Positions 1-5,900 of a stretch of 6,894 nt of DNA are shown piece after piece. A program made the position numbers and the translations under genes. Each line of letters opens with the position of its first letter. Positions within the stretch are counted from its first letter, which is position 1. This DNA comes from an uncultured Coriobacteriia bacterium (GTDB taxonomy: Bacteria; Actinomycetota; Coriobacteriia; Coriobacteriales; QAMH01), in contig CASDTD010000052.1 in NCBI GenBank assembly GCA_949283445.1, forward strand, positions 1 through 6,894, written 5' to 3'. Under the pieces are notes generated by a model, which made no database searches, was not told the origin of the DNA, and was given only the letters and a program-made list of their open reading frames with translations.

Positions 1-300
1 TTCATGGATTCCCGCGTCAAGCACGCGCAGAAGGAGGGCGCCTCCATTGGCGACATCGCCGCGGGCGTGTGCTATGCCACGGCCAGAAACGCGCTGTTCA
101 AGGTCGTGCGCCAGCCGGATTTCTCCAAGGTGGGCAAGCACATCGTGGTGCAGGGAGGCGCGTTTGCCAACGACGCGCTGCTGCGCGCCTTCGAGCTGGA
201 GTGCGGCGTGGAGGTCAAGCGCCCCGACCTCTCGCAGGTCATGGGCGCCTGGGGCGCCGCTTTGCTGGCGCGCGACGAGTGGCTTGCGCTCAAGGAGAAA
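1..300 (+). repeat. Paralogous DNA repeat, copy 1 (pairs with 4443-4742)
   Basis: This block aligns without gaps to 4443-4742 (offset 4442). By hand count there are 34 mismatches in 300 bases. Within 85-201 only three bases differ (120, 142, 156), including an identical 45-base run at 157-201. It encodes the end of ATPase domain 2. A second block, 613-801 against 5058-5246, shows about 23 mismatches in 189 bases, mostly at third positions. The two genes arose by duplication; the unusually similar core may reflect later gene conversion. Confidence 0.9.
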
Positions 301-2814
301 GACCCCGAAAAGGCCGCCCGCGTGAAAAGCTCCATCTTGACGGCCGACGAGCTCAAGGAGCTCAAGATTCGCAAGCACGTCGCACGCTGCAACCTGTGTT
401 CCAATCAGTGCAAGCTCATGATCACGCGCTTTTTCGAAGGTAAAGACGACGTGCAGGGGCGCAGCTTCGTGACGGGCAACCGCTGCGAGCGCGGTGGGCT
501 GGCGCAAAACGACGCACGGGCCAAGACGTCTGTTCCGCCCAACATGATCAAAGTTAAAAACGCGCTCATCGAAAGCTTCGATGCGGTAGAACAGCCCGAC
601 AGCGCGACTATCATCGGCATCCCTAAGGCGCTGGCGTTGTACGAGAGCTACCCGTTTTGGAAGACCTTTTTCAACGAGCTGGGGTTTGCCGTCGTTCCCG
701 CGCAGGAAAGCAGCGAGGAGCTGTTCAGGGCGGGCATGAGCTGCATCCCCGCAGAAGGGGCCTGCTACCCGTCCAAGCTCGTCTACGGGCATTGCGTCGA
801 TGCCGTCGAGAAGGGCGCCCGCGCGCTGTTCGTGCCCTACATGGGGCAGGGCTTCGCCCGCGAGGGGCTGCTGGGCTTCGATTATGACGCGCACCAGAAA
901 GACTGCCCGCTCATCGAGTATCTGCCCGATATGCTGCGCGAGAACACGGCGGGTACGGCGCTCGAGGGCGTGCCGCTGCTCGCTCCCGACCTGCGTTCTG
1001 TTGCCAGTGCAGACAGCGCCGTTCGCGTTCTGGCCGAAAGTCTCGGGCAGGCGGGGCTCGTGGGCGATGAGGACATCATCAGGCGGGCCTACAAGGCGGC
1101 TCAGCAGGCATACTGCTCGTTTTTCGAGAAACTCCAGACGGCGAATGCCAAGGTGCTCGCCCGCATCGACGCGGGGGAGTTTCCCGGCGCGCTCGTGGCC
1201 GGTCACCCCTATCACGCCGACCCAGGCATCAGCCACGGCATCGACGAGCTGCTGGGGCGGCTGGGCTACGCCGTCGTCGAGCAGGTCGACTACGATTTTG
1301 CCACGCGGGCAGATGAGCACGAGGCGCTCGCGCGCAGCGTGGGGGACTGGTTCGCCAACCGCGAGCTCGCCTATGCCATCGAGGCGAGCGAGCAGCACCC
1401 GCGCCTGCAGATCATCATCCCGCGTTCGTTCGGGTGCGGCATCGATGCGGTGGCGGCCGATCTTCTGCATGACCGCATTCGGACTGGTGTTTATCCAGGT
1501 GGCGGCAAAAGCGCCTCGAGCGGCACGTGCCGGGTGTTCGCCGAACTCAAGATAGACCAGATCGTCGATCTGGCGGCCATCCGCATCCGTCTGCGTTCGC
1601 TGGCCTATGCCGTGCGCCAGCGCTCGGGCGAGACGGGCGCATCTGGTCAGGCTTCCTGGCTGCTCATGAGCGACGAGGAGCTGGCGGCGATTGCCGAAGA
1701 GCGCCGTCGTCGCGTCGTGTCCCACGAGCGGCTCGAACGTGACAAGGCCCTGGCACAGGCGCGCAAGGCGGCACGTGCGCTGCAGCAGGAAAAGCTCGGC
1801 GCGTTGCGCGGCAAGTCTGCGGCCGAAGCTTCGGGAGCAGGCGAAAGCGCCCAGATTTCGGAATTCGTCGTGGAGGTCGACGCGGCTCACGAGCAACAGG
1901 CCCGGCGCATGCGCGAGGCCGGCTTCGAGCTCGTGGCCGATTTCACCAACAGCGGTGCGGTGGATGACGCGCTGCTCATGGACAGGATCTTGTTCTCCTC
2001 CGTTGGGGGCATCAGGGAATTTTCCTCGTGGGACGAAGTCGACGAGTTTCTCGGCTCGCATGCCCAGGGCGTGTCTTCGCTGCGCAAGGGCGCGCCTGCT
2101 CTTGCGGCGGCCGAGCGCGAACAGCTCGAGATACTGGCACGCCATGCGGCGGAAATCGCCGAGATGAAAGACATCGGCGCGGAATTCTCCAGCTCGTTTG
2201 CCGTGACCGACGGGCTCATGTTCACGACGTTTCGTCCTCGCACGCTCTTCTTCAAGACCGAGCACGGGTTGCTCTCGTTTCTGACCTGGGACGAGGTGCG
2301 CGAGTACCTGAACAAACACACGGACGAGGTGGACGCCGAGGCGATGAAGATCCCGCCCATACCTGGGCCTGCCGGCGTGGCGGCGGAAACAGACGAGGTC
2401 GTGCCCCAGCGTGCCACCATCACGACGGTGCCCGGTCAGACCAGGGTCTACAACGACCTCGTGGGCAAGGCGCTCAACACGCAGGGGCAAACGCCCGTGC
2501 ACGAGGGGTGGAGCACCATCAATTCGGCTGCCGCCATCTCGAAAGAGTCAACGCTGCGCCGCCATGCCTACCCCGTGCAGCGCATGAAGGAGCTGGGCTA
2601 CGATCTGGTGGGCGAGTACGCGCGTCCGTCTGAAGACGCGCCGTTCACCGGGCACCCGTACAGCATCTTTTTCAGCGGTCCGAAGGGGATGCGCGGCTTC
2701 AAGTCGTGGAAAGACGTCAACCGTTTCCTCAACGGCGAAGAGCTGACTGGTTCCGAAGAGGAAGTCGTCATGCCGCCCATGTTGGGCAAGCCGGGGCTTC
2801 CCACGAAGCGCTGA
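1..2814 (+). CDS. Acyl-CoA dehydratase activase-related protein, 3' part (5' end outside window)
   Basis: The frame is open from base 1 and ends at TGA 2812-2814, giving 937 visible residues. The ATG at 4 is an internal Met: the same FMDSRVKHAQKEGA string lies at residue 489 onward of the downstream paralogue, so nearly 490 residues (ATPase domain 1 and most of domain 2) are probably missing upstream. Visible in order: end of a BcrA/BcrD-type ATPase domain with VVQGGAFANDALL (about 145-183); four cysteines, CxxCxxxC at codons 388, 397 and 409 plus NRCERG (Cys codon 484); a DUF2229-type region with IGIPKALALYESYPFWKTFF (613-672), SCIPAEGACYPSK (Cys codons 742, 763), GHPYHADPGISHGID (1201-1245) and IIPRSFGCGIDAV (1414-1452); a charged helical stretch (about 1666-1836); and three C-terminal repeats with W-D/K-E/D-V signatures. 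Family members are ATP-dependent electron donors to radical-type acyl-CoA dehydratases or reductases; the partner here is unknown. A 13-codon insertion (within 1483-1530) is absent from the paralogue. Family assignment is firm; exact function is not. Confidence 0.95.
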   Translation, partial: FMDSRVKHAQKEGASIGDIAAGVCYATARNALFKVVRQPDFSKVGKHIVVQGGAFANDALLRAFELECGVEVKRPDLSQVMGAWGAALLARDEWLALKEKDPEKAARVKSSILTADELKELKIRKHVARCNLCSNQCKLMITRFFEGKDDVQGRSFVTGNRCERGGLAQNDARAKTSVPPNMIKVKNALIESFDAVEQPDSATIIGIPKALALYESYPFWKTFFNELGFAVVPAQESSEELFRAGMSCIPAEGACYPSKLVYGHCVDAVEKGARALFVPYMGQGFAREGLLGFDYDAHQKDCPLIEYLPDMLRENTAGTALEGVPLLAPDLRSVASADSAVRVLAESLGQAGLVGDEDIIRRAYKAAQQAYCSFFEKLQTANAKVLARIDAGEFPGALVAGHPYHADPGISHGIDELLGRLGYAVVEQVDYDFATRADEHEALARSVGDWFANRELAYAIEASEQHPRLQIIIPRSFGCGIDAVAADLLHDRIRTGVYPGGGKSASSGTCRVFAELKIDQIVDLAAIRIRLRSLAYAVRQRSGETGASGQASWLLMSDEELAAIAEERRRRVVSHERLERDKALAQARKAARALQQEKLGALRGKSAAEASGAGESAQISEFVVEVDAAHEQQARRMREAGFELVADFTNSGAVDDALLMDRILFSSVGGIREFSSWDEVDEFLGSHAQGVSSLRKGAPALAAAEREQLEILARHAAEIAEMKDIGAEFSSSFAVTDGLMFTTFRPRTLFFKTEHGLLSFLTWDEVREYLNKHTDEVDAEAMKIPPIPGPAGVAAETDEVVPQRATITTVPGQTRVYNDLVGKALNTQGQTPVHEGWSTINSAAAISKESTLRRHAYPVQRMKELGYDLVGEYARPSEDAPFTGHPYSIFFSGPKGMRGFKSWKDVNRFLNGEELTGSEEEVVMPPMLGKPGLPTKR
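1900..2061 (+). repeat. C-terminal WDEV-type protein repeat 1 of gene 1
   Basis: Encodes about 54 residues. The layout is an amphipathic start with RMREAGFELVADF, a variable middle, a strand-like ILFSS, a Gly pair, then REFSSWDEVDEFL with the Trp codon at 2029. The same order (helix, G-x-E/D-L-V, hydrophobic strand, aromatic-S/T/N-W-D/K-E/D-V, hydrophobic tail) recurs in the other copies. I do not recognise a named domain. It looks like a small alpha/beta unit used in tandem. Confidence 0.7.
2143..2319 (+). repeat. C-terminal WDEV-type protein repeat 2 of gene 1
   Basis: Encodes about 59 residues, opening with EIAEMKDIGAEFSSSF and closing with TEHGLLSFLTWDEVREYL (Trp codon 2287). It is the most divergent start among the copies, but the closing signature is a clear match. 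A Pro/Gly/Thr-rich linker of about 80 residues follows before repeat 3. Confidence 0.65.
2563..2739 (+). repeat. C-terminal WDEV-type protein repeat 3 of gene 1
   Basis: Encodes about 59 residues with QRMKELGYDLVGEY near the start, YSIFFSGPKGMRGFKSW in the second half and WKDVNRFL at the end (Trp codon 2707). Asp-Glu of the signature becomes Lys-Asp here. This is the last folded unit before the stop; only about 25 residues follow. Confidence 0.7.
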
Positions 2815-2846
2815 GCGCTGCGCCCGGTTGCACGAGTGTCCAGCGC
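2815..2846 (+). other. Weak inverted repeat just after the stop of gene 1; no clear terminator
   Basis: GCGCTG (2815-2820) can pair with CAGCGC (2841-2846) across a 20-base loop, and AGCGC/GCGCT (2807-2811 with 2815-2819) forms a competing short hairpin over the stop codon. Neither is followed by a T-run. This is not a convincing intrinsic terminator, so read-through from gene 1 into gene 2 or Rho-dependent ending both remain possible. Confidence 0.25.
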
Positions 2847-2886
2847 GGGTGCTTTCGGTTATTCAGACGAAGTGCTGTGCCTTTTC

Positions 2887-2906
2887 ATACGGGAAGACGA
2901 TACGGG
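2887..2906 (+). repeat. Short direct repeat ATACGGG x2 in the intergenic region
   Basis: ATACGGG occurs at 2887-2893 and again at 2900-2906, 13 bases apart start to start. It lies upstream of the hairpin and the start of gene 2. It could be part of an operator or promoter, but no matching -35/-10 pair was found around it, and a 7-base repeat can arise by chance. Confidence 0.3.
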
Positions 2907-2907
2907 G

Positions 2908-2947
2908 GTTTACGTCCACACGGATACCATGTCCGGTGGAAGAAAAC
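2908..2947 (+). promoter_or_regulatory. Imperfect hairpin or palindrome in the leader of gene 2
   Basis: TCCAC (2915-2919) and CGGA (2921-2924) pair with TCCG (2932-2935) and GTGGA (2936-2940). This leaves a single bulged A at 2920 and a 7-base loop (2925-2931). Outside an ACG/AGA internal loop, GTTT (2908-2911) pairs with AAAC (2944-2947). The element ends 18 bases before the Shine-Dalgarno sequence. It could be an operator palindrome or a leader RNA structure. No T-run follows it, so it is not a standard terminator. Confidence 0.4.
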
Positions 2948-2965
2948 GCCTTTGTGCGTAGCGTT

Positions 2966-2972
2966 GGAGGGG
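2966..2972 (+). promoter_or_regulatory. Shine-Dalgarno sequence of gene 2
   Basis: GGAGGGG lies six bases before the ATG at 2979 and fixes that start. The ATG at 2974 is out of frame and too close to the site. The protein begins MNHLGIDIGSKTIKLV, which places the first ATPase phosphate-binding motif right at the N terminus, as expected for this family. Confidence 0.85.
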
Positions 2973-2978
2973 AATGCC

Positions 2979-5900
2979 ATGAACCATCTCGGCATCGACA
3001 TCGGGTCCAAAACCATCAAGCTCGTCTGCCTCGACGGGGAAAGCGGCGCCACGTTGTTTTCCTCGTATCAGTTCCACCGGTCGAAAGTTCAGCAGTATCT
3101 GCTCTCCGCCATCAAGAGCTGCCTTGCGCGCTGCAAGGACTGCGAGGTTCAAATCAGCGTCACGGGCTCTGCCGGCATGCGCGTGGCCGAGCTGTTCGAC
3201 GTTCCCTTCGTGCAGGAGGTCGTCGCCTTGCGCGCCGCGATTTCCGCCGAGCTGCCCGATACTGACGTCGTGCTGGAGATGGGCGGCGAGGACACCAAGC
3301 TCGTCTACTTGACCGGCGTGCCCGAGCAGCGCATGAACACCGTGTGCGCGGGCGGTACGGGCGGTTTCATCGAGATGATGGCGTCCATGATGGGCACGAC
3401 GACGGCGCATATGCAGGGTCTGGCCGCCGGTGCCACGAACATTTACCCCATTGCCTCGCGCTGCGCCGTGTTCGCGAAATCCGACGTGCGGCCCTTGCTC
3501 AACGCCGGCGCGAAGAAGCAGGACATCGCCGCGTCGGTTCTGCGTGCCGTGTGCACGCAGGCGGTCGCCGGTCTTTCGGCGGGGCGTCCCATCACCGGCA
3601 AGGTCGCCTTGCTGGGCGGTCCGTTCGAGTACATCCCCGAGATGAAAAACGCGTTTTGCAAGGTGACGGGCATAGACAGAAAAGACGTCACCGTCCCGAA
3701 AGACGCGCACCTGTTCGTGGCGCGTGGGGCCGCGCTTTCGGCCAGCAAGTCGGCGCCCATGAGCCTGGCGGCATTCGTGGAAGAGGTGAAGGAAGCCCCG
3801 TTCGCGAGCGATGAGGGCATACGCTCTTTGCCGGCGCTGTTCGCGAACCAGGAAGAATACGACGAGTTCAAACAGCGTCATGCTGCGTGCACGGTCCCCC
3901 GCGCGAACATCTTCAGGTCGGCCGGCGACCTGTTCTTGGGCATCGACGCCGGCTCGACCACGATGAAGATCGCGCTCGTCAACGAGGCCGGCGAGCTGTG
4001 CGCCTTCCAGTACGACTGGAACGAGGGCGATGTCACGCTCTCGCTGCCCGAGATGCTGCAGGAAATCTACAAGGACGTCGGCTTTTCCTACATGGACGAG
4101 AAGGTCATCCGCCGTGCCTGCGTGGTCGGCTACGGCGAGGATTTCTGCAAGGAAGCCTACAAGATCGACATGGGCGAAGTGGAGACGGTCGCGCATTTGC
4201 GCGCCGCCCGCGAAATCGAGCCCGACGTCGACTTTCTCATGGACATCGGCGGCCAGGACATCAAGTGCTTCTACATCCGCGACGGTCTTATCGAGGACAT
4301 CGTCTTGAACGAGGCGTGCTCTTCGGGCTGCGGTTCTCTGTTCGACAGCGTGGCGCGTTCCATGTCCATGAGCAAGGAGGCGCTGGCGGGGCAGGCGTTG
4401 TTCGCCGAGCACCCCGTCGACTTGGGCACGCGCTGCTCTACGTTCATGGACTCCCGCGTCAAGCACGCCCAGAAAGAGGGCGCGACCTTCGGTGACATCG
4501 CCGCGGGCGTGTGCTGGTCGACGGCTAGAAACGCGCTGTTCAAGGTCGTGCGCCAGCCGGACTTCTCCAAGGTGGGCAAGCACGTCGTGGTGCAGGGCGG
4601 CGCGTTTGCCAACGACGCGCTGCTGCGCGCCTTCGAGCTGGAGACGGGCGTGGAGGTGACGCGCCCCGACCTCTCCGAGCTTATGGGCGCCTGGGGTGCC
4701 GCTCTGCTGGCGCGCGACGAATGGGCCGAGCTCAAGAAGAAGGACCCCGACATGGCCCACCGGGTGCGCAGCTCCCTGCTCGATTCCGTCGATTTGGGCA
4801 ACTTCGACAAGAAGCGCACCACGACGCGCTGCGAGCTGTGCCCGAACAACTGCCGCCTCATGATCACCACGTTCTTCTCGAAAGACGACGAAGATGAAGA
4901 AACGCGGACCTTCGTGACGGGCAACCGCTGCGAACGCGGTGCGGCCGCCTACCGCGGCACGGTCGAGAAGGTCGCGACGCCGCCCAACATGATCAAGGCC
5001 AAAAGCGCCCTCATCGACAGCTTTGACAGAGGCGAGCAGCCCGACAGCGCCATCAAGATCGGCATTCCCAAGGCGCTGGCGCTGTACGAGAGCTACCCGT
5101 TCTGGAAGACCTTCTTCAACGAGCTGGGCTTCGCGGTCGTCAAAGGTTCGGAAAGCAGTGAGGAGCTGTTCCGGGCGGGCATGAGCTGCATTCCCGCAGA
5201 AGGTGCCTGCTACCCGTCCAAGCTCGTCTACGGTCACTGCGTCGACCTCTCCTCGAAGGGGGCCGACTACCTGTTCGTGCCCTATCAGGGGCTCGATTTC
5301 GCCCGCTATGGGCTTGCGGGCGTGCGTTTTTCGAGCGCGCGGCGCGATTGTCCACTCATCGAGTACATGCCCGACATGGTGCGGGAAAACTCGCAGGGCA
5401 CCGCTTTGGAAGGGCAGAAGTATCTCATGCCCGATTTCCGCGGCGCCGATAGTTCCGAGGCGTGCATCGAGGAGCTCGTCCAGACGCTTGCCGCCGCCGG
5501 CCTTGACGTGGATGCGCAGGGGGTAGCCCGTGCCTGGGCGCGTGCGCAAGAGGCGTACCGCGGCTTTTTCGCCAAGCTCCAGAAGGCCAACGAGCGCGTT
5601 TTGGCGCGCATCGATTCCGGCGAGCTGCCCGGCGCTCTGGTGCCCGGCCATCCCTATCATGCCGACCCGGGCATCAACCACGGTGTCGACGAGATCGTGA
5701 GCGAGCTGGGCTACGCGGTCGTCGAGTGCCTGGACTACGGCGTTGCGGACGCTGATGAGGCGACAGCAGATGCTGCCGACGAGGGCCGTTGGGTTTCGAA
5801 TGCGCAGCTTGACGCCCAGATTTCCGCCGGGCTCGCGCACAAGAACCTGCAGCTCATTATCCCACGTTCCTTCGGCTGCGGTATCGACGCCATCAGCGCG

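Noticed and set aside
4..6. ATG at base 4 as the start of gene 1
   Set aside because: Alignment to the downstream paralogue places this Met at about residue 490 of the full protein, inside the conserved RCSTFMDSR segment, and the frame is already open at base 1.
1495..1512. PGGGKS in gene 1 as a Walker A motif
   Set aside because: The spacing does not fit GxxxxGK[S/T], there is no preceding beta-strand pattern or Walker B partner, and the segment is a short insertion in a different fold.
2807..2846. Intrinsic terminator after gene 1
   Set aside because: Only 5-6 bp stems with a long or competing loop and no T-run.
2974..2976. ATG just before the chosen start of gene 2
   Set aside because: It is out of frame with the activase, and only one base separates it from the Shine-Dalgarno sequence. 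The ATG at 2979 has correct spacing and leads straight into GIDIGSKT.
2815..2978. A sigma-70-type promoter in the intergenic gap
   Set aside because: No pair of -35 and -10 like hexamers with 16-18 base spacing was convincing; candidates such as TTCAGA and CATACG match poorly.
2828..3265. A 145-codon plus-strand frame bridging the gap and the start of gene 2
   Set aside because: It overlaps the well-supported N-terminal ATPase domain in another frame, has no ribosome-binding site and gives an Arg-rich product without domain features.
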